This document shows positions 25,618-32,241 of a stretch of DNA of 32,241 bases, in pieces. The DNA is from CAZISM01 sp964541895. Lineage in GTDB: Bacteria; Zhuqueibacterota; Zhuqueibacteria; Residuimicrobiales; Residuimicrobiaceae. The stretch spans positions 1-32,241 of the forward strand of contig CAZISM010000057.1 in the NCBI GenBank assembly GCA_964541895.1. The letters run 5' to 3'. Numbering within the stretch: the stretch's first letter is position 1; each line of letters opens with the position of its first letter. Both the position numbers and the translations under genes were made by a program. Below the pieces are notes generated by a model that saw only the letters and a program-made list of their open reading frames with translations, was not told where the DNA came from and did no database searches.

Positions 25618-26787
25618 ATGGACAAAGAGATTCGCATCGTACAATTTTCCAACCAATCCAGCCAGGATAAAAAATGGCTGAAAAAGTTTGTCGATTTTCA
25701 CTGGAGCCATTACGCCGGCGATCCGCAGTTTATCCCGCTGCTGGATTATGAATTCCTGGGTTTCAAGTTGCTGGGCATGACCGGATTTTTCGAACCGAAC
25801 AATCTTTTTTTCAAGCACGGGGAAATGACCTTCTTTCTCGCCCTGTGCGGCGATGAGATTGTCGGCCGCTGCAATGCCTTTGTCAATCATAATCACAACA
25901 AACATTGGCAGGACAAGGTCGGCTTTTTCGGCCAGTTCGAATCCATCGATGATCAGAAGGTGACCGATGCGCTGCTGAACGCCTCGGCGCAATGGCTGCG
26001 CACAAAGGGGATGGAGGCCATGCGCGGCCCGCAGAACCAGCCTATTAACGAAGCCACGCCCGGCTGTCTCACCGAGGGCTTTGATACCTATCCGGTGATC
26101 TATTATCACTATAATAAACCCTATTACGAGACCTTGTTGCGCAATGCCGGCATGGCGCAGGTCAAGCGCGTCATGTCCTGGGACGTGCCGGTGCAGCGGC
26201 CCATCGAAGAGCAGATCGAACGCGTCGGCAAAAAAGTGGTGGAGCACTATGGCATCACCTTTGAAAAATGGGGTGATCGGCCTCTCGCTGTTCGCAAAAA
26301 AGAGATGCTGGAAGTGTACAACGACGCCTGGAACGACAACTGGGGCTTTGTGCCGTTCACCGAAGAAGAGTTCAACAAAAACGTGGACGATATGCAGCTG
26401 GTCATGGAAAAAGGGCTGTTCATGTTCGTCTATGTCAAAGGCGAACTGGCCGCTTTTTTCGGCGGAGTGCCCAATATCTTTGAAAGGATGCGCCCCATTT
26501 CCTGGGCGCCGCGTTGCGAATTTCTGCGTGCGGTCAAAATGCTGCTGACCAAAGGCCGCGTCTCCAGCTTCCGGCTGGGTTATATGGGTGTGAAAAAGAA
26601 ATTCCGCCGCCTGGGCCTGGATGGCGTCATGATATTCGAACAGAAGAAATACAGCCAAAGCAGAGGCTATCAGTCCTGTGACATCGGCTGGATTCTGGAA
26701 GACAACGTCATGGTCACCAGGGTCAAGGATATCATGACCGGGCAAAAACTGGCCAAGGTCTATACGATCTTTCAAAAACCCATCTGA
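25618..26787 (+). CDS. GNAT-type N-acetyltransferase-like protein (YghO-like, double domain)
   Basis: This 389-residue protein contains two GNAT-like halves. The first (about 45-180) includes FFLALCGDEIVGRCNAFVNHN and the segment EAMRGPQNQPINEATPGCLTEGFDTYPVI with YYHYNKPYYETLLRNAGM, which resembles the YghO group. The second (about 215-385) includes FMFVYVKGELAAFFGGVPN and a possible acyl-CoA-binding loop GVKKKFRRLGLDG. It has no signal peptide. The substrate is unknown; YghO-like proteins remain poorly characterised. The ATG has AGGAGCG upstream. The 63-base gap from the UroD-family gene holds no clear terminator or promoter, so it is probably still part of the operon. Its presence in a sugar-catabolic operon is unexplained and may only be positional. 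Confidence 0.72.
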   Translation: MDKEIRIVQFSNQSSQDKKWLKKFVDFHWSHYAGDPQFIPLLDYEFLGFKLLGMTGFFEPNNLFFKHGEMTFFLALCGDEIVGRCNAFVNHNHNKHWQDKVGFFGQFESIDDQKVTDALLNASAQWLRTKGMEAMRGPQNQPINEATPGCLTEGFDTYPVIYYHYNKPYYETLLRNAGMAQVKRVMSWDVPVQRPIEEQIERVGKKVVEHYGITFEKWGDRPLAVRKKEMLEVYNDAWNDNWGFVPFTEEEFNKNVDDMQLVMEKGLFMFVYVKGELAAFFGGVPNIFERMRPISWAPRCEFLRAVKMLLTKGRVSSFRLGYMGVKKKFRRLGLDGVMIFEQKKYSQSRGYQSCDIGWILEDNVMVTRVKDIMTGQKLAKVYTIFQKPI

Positions 26788-26800
26788 TCGCGAGGGAAAC

Positions 26801-27727
26801 ATGAAAAGAAGAGAATTCCTGCACAGGACGGCCGCGGCCTCTTCCCTGGCCATGGTTTCGTCCGGATCGCTGTTCGGCGCGGCCAAAGGATTCCGGTTCG
26901 CCATCTGCAATGAAAGCATGAAAGGTATGAGCTGGTCCGAACAATGCGCCCTGGCTGCCTCGGCCGGCTACAGCGGCATCGAGATCGCTCCCTTTACTCT
27001 GGTCAAAGAGGGAGTTCGCGAGATCGATGCTCAGCAGCGTAAAGCGATGCGGCGTGCGCTCAAAGACAACGGGCTGCGCTGCGCCGGTCTGCATTGGCTG
27101 CTGGTGGCGCCGCCGGCCGGATTGCATTGTACCACCAGTGACGACGCCGTACGAAATCGGACCTGGGACTATATCGGAGATCTGATTGATTTTTGTGCCG
27201 ACATGGAAGCGGAGGTCATGGTGTTCGGTTCGCCGAAGCAGCGCAGTGCAAAAGATGCGGGCATATCCGTGGCTGAAGCCATCAAACGGCTGCAGGATGG
27301 CCTGGCCCGAGTAGCCCCGCATGCGAAAAGATCCGGCGTGAAAATTCTGCTGGAAAGCCTTGATCATACCCAGACCGATGTCATCAATACCCTGGCGCAG
27401 ACGCTGGAGGTGATCAAACAGGTGAATCATCCGTCTATTCAGACCATGTTTGATTTTCACAACACCGCTGATGAGACCGAGCCGTTCGACCTTCTGATCC
27501 GCAAATATTATCCATATATTCACCATGTGCATGTGCAGGAGATGGACGGCAAGTATATGGGCACGGGGACGGGATCGACGGCGTACGTAAAGGCGTTGCA
27601 GACGCTGAAAGATCTGAAATACCAAAAATGGGTATCGCTCGAAGTATTTGATTTTACACCCGGGGCCAGGACCATTGCGGAACAGTCGCTAAAGACGTTG
27701 AAAGCGATGCAAGCCGGATTGAGATGA
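26801..27727 (+). CDS. Tat-exported xylose-isomerase-like TIM-barrel protein
   Basis: This 308-residue protein begins with a twin-arginine signal (MKRREFLHRTAAASSLAMV...), so it should be exported folded, probably with its metal in place. The mature part is a TIM barrel with the superfamily metal ligands E185 (ILLESLD), D218 (MFDFHN), H244 (HHVHVQE) and E281 (SLEVFD), so activity is plausible. By family it is a sugar isomerase, epimerase or related lyase (hydroxypyruvate-isomerase-like); the substrate is not readable. It lies 13 bases after the GNAT gene, ends the operon and is followed by a terminator. Together with the cytoplasmic relative at 23588-24397, the operon has one such enzyme on each side of the inner membrane. 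Confidence 0.85.
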   Translation: MKRREFLHRTAAASSLAMVSSGSLFGAAKGFRFAICNESMKGMSWSEQCALAASAGYSGIEIAPFTLVKEGVREIDAQQRKAMRRALKDNGLRCAGLHWLLVAPPAGLHCTTSDDAVRNRTWDYIGDLIDFCADMEAEVMVFGSPKQRSAKDAGISVAEAIKRLQDGLARVAPHAKRSGVKILLESLDHTQTDVINTLAQTLEVIKQVNHPSIQTMFDFHNTADETEPFDLLIRKYYPYIHHVHVQEMDGKYMGTGTGSTAYVKALQTLKDLKYQKWVSLEVFDFTPGARTIAEQSLKTLKAMQAGLR

Positions 27728-27747
27728 CAATACGGTCACCCCGTTTC

Positions 27748-27776
27748 AGGCCGGCCACCGCGGTCGGCCTTTTTTT
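27748..27776 (+). terminator. Rho-independent terminator ending the catabolic operon
   Basis: Arms AGGCCG (27748-27753) and CGGCCT (27765-27770) enclose an 11-base GC-rich segment that contains the self-complementary ACCGCGGT. A run of seven T residues follows (27770-27776). It lies 20 bases after the stop of the Tat-exported isomerase gene. Confidence 0.88.
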
Positions 27777-27839
27777 ATCATTGTCGGTTACCCTGGTATC
27801 GAACGCTGTACGCAAATAAATTGTCCAATGATGTAGAAC

Positions 27840-30800
27840 ATGTCTTTTATCCCGCTTCATATCCACTCCAACTATAGCCTCTGCCGTGGCGCCAACACCA
27901 TCGAACAGATCTGCGCGTCGGCCAGGGCGATGGGCTATAGCCATCTGGCCATCACCGACACAAACGGCGTTTATGGACTGGGATGGTTTATGCAGGAGGC
28001 GCGCGATCACGGGCTGGTTCCTCTCACCGGCGCGTTTTTGCAGGCTGGCAGCGAGCATGCGGTGGTGCTGGCGAAAAATCTGCACGGCTATCACCACCTC
28101 TGCCGGATTATCACCAGGATCCACCACGATTCCGCCTGTTCTCTGGCGGATGAATTATCCGCGGCCAGGGAGGTCGTCATTCTCAGCGATGACCTGGCTT
28201 TGCTGGAGCGATTGCCGGCAACCGACGTATATGTCGAGCTTGTAGCGCACGGCAACAGGGAGGAAGCCCTGCGCTACGCCCGCCGCCATCACCGGCCGGT
28301 CGTCGCCTCTGCCGCCGCCTATTTTTTGAAACCAGGGGACTTTGAGATTCATCGACTGTTGCGCGCCATCGATCTGAATACCAGCCTGACACGCATTGCG
28401 GCCACTGAGCTGGCTTCACCCCAGGCCTGGCTGCGCAGTGCGGCGGAGATGGACCAGCTTTTTCCAGACTGTCCAGACGCCATTGAAAATTCCGCCAAGA
28501 TTGCCCGGCAATGCACCTTTGAACTGAATTTCGGCAAAGAGATCTTTCCCGCCTTTGTCGGCCCGCAGGGCCAGGATGCGCAAACCTGTCTGAACGAACA
28601 GGCTGAACAGGGGGTGATCTGGCGGTATGGATCCATCACGCCGGACATCCGCCGCCGCCTCGATTATGAACTGAATCTCATCACCAGCAAAGGGTTTGCC
28701 CCTTATTTTCTCGTTGTGGCGGACGCCGTGCGCAAGGCGCCCCGCACCTGCGGCAGAGGTTCGGCCGCATCCAGCCTGGTCTCGTATTCTCTCGGCATCA
28801 CCCATGTCGATCCCATAAAATATGATCTTTTCTTTGACCGTTTTCTCAATCCCGGCCGTAAGGACCCGCCGGACATCGATGTGGATTTTCCCTGGGATGA
28901 GCGGGATGATATTCTTGATTATCTGTTCAAAAAATATGGCAGCGGCCACATCGCCATGATCGCCAATCACAACTGCTTTAAGGCACGGTCGGCCATGCGC
29001 GAGATCGCCAAAGTGTACGGCCTGCCGGAGACAGAAATCAATGCGGTCACCAAACGCATTTCCAGCTTCTGGCATCCCAATGAACTGGCGGCCATGGTAG
29101 CCACCCATCCGGTTTTTAAAAATGTGGAGCTGAACGATCCCTGGCCTGAGATCATGCAGAGAGCCGAGCAGATCCGCGGCTTTCCCCGCCACCTGTCCAT
29201 TCATTGCGGCGGTGTTGTCATCGCACCGGACGGATTGGATCACTACGTGCCTTTTCAACCGGCGAAAAAAATGCTCCATTTGACCGGCGCCCTCGAAGGC
29301 GGTTTGCCCAGCGACACCGCCCATCTGCAGGTGGTGCAATGGGAGAAGGATCAGTCCGAAGACATGGGCCTCATTAAAATGGACATCCTCGGCAACCGTT
29401 CCCTGGCGGTGATTCGCGACGCCCTGGCGGCTGTGGAGAAAAATTACAGCCGCTCGATCGACTATGCCACCTGGGATCCGTTGCAGGACGCGGACACGCA
29501 GGCGCTGCTGGCGCGCGGTGATACCATCGGTGTGTTCTACGTCGAGTCCCCGGCCATGCGGCAGTTGCAGCAAAAAACCGGCAAAGGCGATTTCGAACAT
29601 CTGGTCATCCACAGCTCTATTATCAGGCCGGCAGCGAATTATTTTATCAATGAATACATTCGCAGAATGCGCGGCGGCCGCTATGATCCGCTGCATCCCA
29701 GGCTGGAGCAGCTGTTGAAAGAGACCTATGGCATCATGGTGTACCAGGAAGATGTGTCCAAAGCGGCCATGGCATTGGCGGATTTTGACTCTTCCTCAGC
29801 CGATGATCTGCGCAAAATTATCGCCAAAAAGCACAAACGCCGGCTGCTGGAAGCCTATCGCGAACGATTTTTCAGCGGCGCCATGCGCAACGGCGTCGAA
29901 GCGCCGACCTGCCAAAAGATCTGGGATATGATTCTCAGTTTTTCCGAATACAGCTTTTGCAAACCGCACTCGGCCTCTTTTGCCCAGGTCTCTTTTAAAT
30001 CAGCCTGGTTGAAAGCGCACTATCCCGCTGAATTCATCGCCGCTGTTATTTCTAATCAGGGTGGCTATTATTCCACCTTTGCCTATATCTCTGAAGCCCG
30101 CCGGATGGGTCTGACGGTTCTGCTGCCGGATATTAATAACAGTCAGCGTTGTTATACCAGCCAGGATCATTTCGTGCAGGTTGGTTTCATGCAGATCAAG
30201 GGGCTGGCCAGACAGGCTGTAGACAATATCCTGGCTGTGCGCAGGCGACTGGGTGCTTTCACATCCCTGGATCATGTTCTGGCAGAGACGGATCTGGACC
30301 AGTCAGATATGGCGCTGCTGATAAAAACCGGTTGCCTTGACCGTCTCGAGCCGGAGCGTACGCGTCCTGAGCTGCTTTGGCGGGCGTTGGCCTGGTACAA
30401 CCGCCGTCGCCATAACAGGGGTGCGCAACCGTCCCTGTTCGATGAAACAGAACATCTGCCGGCCCGGTTGCCGCAACCGCCCTCTTACAGTGAAAAGGAC
30501 ACTCTGCAGCACGAGGTCGATGCCCTGGGTTTTCTGCTCTCCCGTCATCCCCTGACCCTTTATGCCGATGCCATAAAACGCATCCGCTATGTACGCGGTT
30601 GCGACCTGCACCAGCATATCGGCAAGGATGTGCAGACCATAGGTTGGCTCATCACCTACAAGCTCATCAGCACAAAGAAAGAAGAGCTGATGGAATTCCT
30701 CAGCTTTGAGGACACGACCGCCATCTATGAAACCACTTTTTTCCCGCAAGTCTATAATCGGTTTGCGCACATGATGACCACCAGCCGGCCCTATGTCCTC

Positions 30801-30866
30801 AAGGGGCGTGTGGAGGAGCAGTATGGCGCAATTTTTCTAAATGTGCACGAAATCAAATATTTGTAA
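27840..30866 (+). CDS. DnaE/ImuC-type DNA polymerase III alpha subunit-like protein, stand-alone
   Basis: This 1008-residue C-family polymerase has an N-terminal PHP domain (IHSNYSLCRGA; AITDTNGVYGL), GRGSAASSLVSY in the active-site region, and the full catalytic Asp set: D347 and D349 in PPDIDVDFPWDERD, and D515 in GLIKMDILG. A fingers/HhH region follows, then a degraded OB-like C-terminus. QPSLF (863-867) is a likely beta-clamp-binding motif at the place where DnaE proteins carry theirs. The PHP metal site looks broken: the usual GxE after the second conserved block is GAF, so no proofreading is expected. The length and PWDERD variant fit error-prone DnaE2/ImuC better than replicative DnaE (about 1150 residues), but imuA and imuB are not adjacent. 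The ATG has only a weak ribosome site. I saw no convincing LexA box upstream. Confidence 0.85.
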   Translation: MSFIPLHIHSNYSLCRGANTIEQICASARAMGYSHLAITDTNGVYGLGWFMQEARDHGLVPLTGAFLQAGSEHAVVLAKNLHGYHHLCRIITRIHHDSACSLADELSAAREVVILSDDLALLERLPATDVYVELVAHGNREEALRYARRHHRPVVASAAAYFLKPGDFEIHRLLRAIDLNTSLTRIAATELASPQAWLRSAAEMDQLFPDCPDAIENSAKIARQCTFELNFGKEIFPAFVGPQGQDAQTCLNEQAEQGVIWRYGSITPDIRRRLDYELNLITSKGFAPYFLVVADAVRKAPRTCGRGSAASSLVSYSLGITHVDPIKYDLFFDRFLNPGRKDPPDIDVDFPWDERDDILDYLFKKYGSGHIAMIANHNCFKARSAMREIAKVYGLPETEINAVTKRISSFWHPNELAAMVATHPVFKNVELNDPWPEIMQRAEQIRGFPRHLSIHCGGVVIAPDGLDHYVPFQPAKKMLHLTGALEGGLPSDTAHLQVVQWEKDQSEDMGLIKMDILGNRSLAVIRDALAAVEKNYSRSIDYATWDPLQDADTQALLARGDTIGVFYVESPAMRQLQQKTGKGDFEHLVIHSSIIRPAANYFINEYIRRMRGGRYDPLHPRLEQLLKETYGIMVYQEDVSKAAMALADFDSSSADDLRKIIAKKHKRRLLEAYRERFFSGAMRNGVEAPTCQKIWDMILSFSEYSFCKPHSASFAQVSFKSAWLKAHYPAEFIAAVISNQGGYYSTFAYISEARRMGLTVLLPDINNSQRCYTSQDHFVQVGFMQIKGLARQAVDNILAVRRRLGAFTSLDHVLAETDLDQSDMALLIKTGCLDRLEPERTRPELLWRALAWYNRRRHNRGAQPSLFDETEHLPARLPQPPSYSEKDTLQHEVDALGFLLSRHPLTLYADAIKRIRYVRGCDLHQHIGKDVQTIGWLITYKLISTKKEELMEFLSFEDTTAIYETTFFPQVYNRFAHMMTTSRPYVLKGRVEEQYGAIFLNVHEIKYL

Positions 30867-30873
30867 TTTATTC

Positions 30874-30902
30874 TTGAATTATTTGGATTTTGGGTATATA
30901 TT
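30874..30902 (+). promoter_or_regulatory. Sigma-70-type promoter for the deaminase gene
   Basis: TTGAAT (30874-30879) and TATATT (30897-30902) are separated by exactly 17 bases, in an AT-rich gap right after the polymerase gene. Transcription would start near 30909, giving a leader of about 78 bases before the TTG start at 30987. No terminator for the polymerase gene is visible in the gap. Confidence 0.6.
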
Positions 30903-30986
30903 AGATCGGAATACCAGGCCCAGGTTATTGGTTTATAAAGTCATATAACAAGAGGCGCACTGTTTCACCGGCTGACTGAGGATACA

Positions 30987-32033
30987 TTGAACAAAGACCG
31001 TACCTTGGATTTCATTCGAAAAATGCCCAAAGTGGAACTGCACGTGCATCTCGAGGGCGCCATCCAACCCACTACGGCCATTGAAATCATGCAGCGCAAC
31101 AAGGCGCAGCATGCACCGCAAACTCCTGAAGAACTGCACCAGCTCTACAGCTTTACCGATTTGACCCATTTCGTCCGGGCCATGAAGACCGTCACCAACC
31201 ATCTGGTGCGGCTGGAGGATCTCTACCGCGTCTGCAGGGAAATGCTGGAAAATCTCGCCCGGCAGAATGTGCGCTATGTCGAGTTTGATTGCGCTCTGCA
31301 GAAATATATCGACCTGGGCATGGATCTGCAAGAGATCGTGACTGTGCTGCAAAACGCATCGGCGGAGATGAAAGCGGCGGTCGGTATTCAATCGCGGATG
31401 GTGGTCAATCTGCAGAGGTCGCACGGCAGCCAGAAAACAGCGCAACTGGTCCAGTCGGTGCTGCGATTGGATAATCCTTTTATCGTAGGCATCGGTCTGT
31501 CCGGTGATGAATCGCTGCACCCGCAGAACGGTTTCGTCTCGGCCTTTGCGCTGGCCAGGGAGGCCGGCTTGCACCGAACCGTGCACGCCGGTGAAGCGAT
31601 GGGGCCGGACAGCGTCTGGGACGCCTTGCACAATCTGCATGCCGAACGCATCGACCACGGCACCCGTTCCGTTGAAGATGCCAATCTTTTGAAATATCTC
31701 GTTGATACCCGGATCCCGCTTACGCAGTGTCTGAGCAGCAATGTCCGCCTGCATGTGGTTTCGGATATCCGCCAGCATCCGTTTGCCCGTTTTTTCCGCC
31801 AGGGGGTGGCCGTTACGCTCAATACCGATGATCCGCAAATATTCGAGGTAAGCCTCACGTCCGAGTACGAGCTGGCGTACCACGCGTTCGAGTTTACCAC
31901 CAAAGATCTGGCACAAATCGCTCTGCAGGGCGCCATGGCCTCGTTCCTGCCGCAGGAGGAAAAGCAGAAACTGCTGCATACCATGCGCTCAGAGCTGAAT
32001 CTATTGGATGAAGAAATCAGGAGGTTTGTATGA
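30987..32033 (+). CDS. Adenosine deaminase-family metal-dependent deaminase
   Basis: This 348-residue TIM-barrel amidohydrolase carries all the family's active-site motifs: KVELHVHLEGA (zinc ligands H19 and H21), HAGEA (H200, with catalytic E203), RIDHGTR (H224) and LNTDDP (zinc ligand D281). It should hydrolytically deaminate adenosine or a related aminopurine compound in the cytoplasm. Adenine deaminase and aminodeoxyfutalosine deaminase belong to the same family and cannot be excluded. The start is TTG 30987 with GAGGA four bases upstream. The alternative ATG 31023 lacks a ribosome site and would leave only a few residues before the zinc motif. Its stop overlaps the next gene's ATG. Confidence 0.87.
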   Translation: MNKDRTLDFIRKMPKVELHVHLEGAIQPTTAIEIMQRNKAQHAPQTPEELHQLYSFTDLTHFVRAMKTVTNHLVRLEDLYRVCREMLENLARQNVRYVEFDCALQKYIDLGMDLQEIVTVLQNASAEMKAAVGIQSRMVVNLQRSHGSQKTAQLVQSVLRLDNPFIVGIGLSGDESLHPQNGFVSAFALAREAGLHRTVHAGEAMGPDSVWDALHNLHAERIDHGTRSVEDANLLKYLVDTRIPLTQCLSSNVRLHVVSDIRQHPFARFFRQGVAVTLNTDDPQIFEVSLTSEYELAYHAFEFTTKDLAQIALQGAMASFLPQEEKQKLLHTMRSELNLLDEEIRRFV

Positions 32034-32241
32034 AGAAAATCGTGTTGCTGTTGATCGTTTTTTCCGTGATCGGTTTGCCCGCCCTGAGCCCGGCGCTGAA
32101 CCTGATCGGCCTGGGCCCCAAAGCGGGTTATTTCAAGAATCAGGATGCCGACAACGGCCGCTTCATGGTCGGGGCCGCCGCACGCCTGAAACTCGGCGGC
32201 ATCGGTGTGGAAGGCTCTGTCGATTACCGACATGAAAAATA
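32030..32241 (+). CDS. Exported protein, probable outer-membrane beta-barrel, 3' end cut by window
   Basis: An ATG at 32030 overlaps the deaminase stop (ATGA) and has a perfect AGGAGG (32019-32024) five bases upstream. The visible 70 residues start with a signal peptide (MKKIVLLLIVFSVIGLPALSPA). Alternating glycine- and aromatic-containing strands follow (IGLGPKAGYF; FMVGAAARLKLGGIGVEGSVDYR), as in small outer-membrane barrels. The frame is open at the window end, so length and family are unknown. Translational coupling to a cytoplasmic deaminase is functionally unexplained. Confidence 0.7.
   Translation, partial: MKKIVLLLIVFSVIGLPALSPALNLIGLGPKAGYFKNQDADNGRFMVGAAARLKLGGIGVEGSVDYRHEK

Noticed and set aside
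27777..27839. LexA/SOS box upstream of the polymerase gene
   Set aside because: GAAC and CTGT fragments are present near 27800-27812, but no full palindrome of the known LexA types is formed.
28416..29696. 426-residue open frame on the minus strand inside the polymerase gene
   Set aside because: It lies antisense to the catalytic region of the DnaE-like gene, with no family motif. It is a shadow frame.
1..32241. CRISPR arrays, tRNA or rRNA genes, insertion sequences, prophage genes
   Set aside because: I saw no regularly spaced repeats, no cloverleaf or rRNA-like stretches, and no transposase, integrase or phage structural motifs on either strand.

Overview
The window comes from a Gram-negative, heterotrophic bacterium. 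It encodes a TolC-type outer-membrane channel, a TonB-dependent receptor with an N-terminal carboxypeptidase-regulatory-like domain, and a LolD/FtsX-type ABC transporter. Base composition is moderately GC-rich. Many genes have clear AGGAG-type ribosome binding sites, and several are translationally coupled through ATGA or GTGA overlaps. The gene mix (receptor with carboxypeptidase-like domain, PQQ-type propellers, Tat-exported sugar isomerase-like proteins, UroD-family proteins, Na+/solute symporter) resembles the FCB/Planctomycetes-type lineages or an uncultured phylum such as KSB1. That placement is an inference from gene content, because no rRNA or tRNA is present.

Region 1 (1-3662, + strand) is the distal part of an export locus. 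It holds the 3' end of a HlyD/MacA-type periplasmic adaptor, a MacB-like permease with no ATPase domain, and a TolC-family channel.

Region 2 (3766-15265, + strand) is a tightly packed six-gene run. In order it encodes a GH20-like hexosaminidase, a TonB-dependent receptor, a conserved membrane-anchored periplasmic protein of unknown function, an FtsX-type permease, a LolD-like ATPase and a 1241-residue exported protein. The last protein has two PQQ-type propeller regions flanking a Rossmann (methyltransferase-like) domain, and ends in a malectin-like domain. The gaps between these genes are 4, -4, -4, 3 and 20 bases. Three neighbouring envelope proteins (unknown protein, permease, propeller protein) each carry a Cys-X-Cys motif. 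This is the best candidate in the window for an undescribed envelope system.

Region 3 (15264-27776) is a divergent carbohydrate-catabolic island. On the minus strand, an (alpha/alpha)6 glycosidase-like gene is followed by a long SSS-family symporter. It ends in a strong terminator lying between the convergent units. On the plus strand, one operon encodes a second (alpha/alpha)6 glycosidase-like protein, a large unclassified TIM-barrel hydrolase-like protein, a cytoplasmic sugar isomerase/epimerase, a UroD-family protein, a double-GNAT protein and a Tat-exported isomerase-like protein. It ends in a rho-independent terminator. The short divergent intergenic region carries a TATAAT promoter and an 8-bp inverted repeat.

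Region 4 (27840-32241, + strand) holds a stand-alone DnaE/ImuC-type polymerase subunit with a complete polymerase triad, a degraded PHP site and a clamp-binding motif. It is followed, from its own promoter, by an adenosine-deaminase-family gene translationally coupled to the start of an exported protein cut off by the window end. There is no gene-free stretch longer than 300 bases. I saw no CRISPR array, RNA gene, insertion sequence or integrase.
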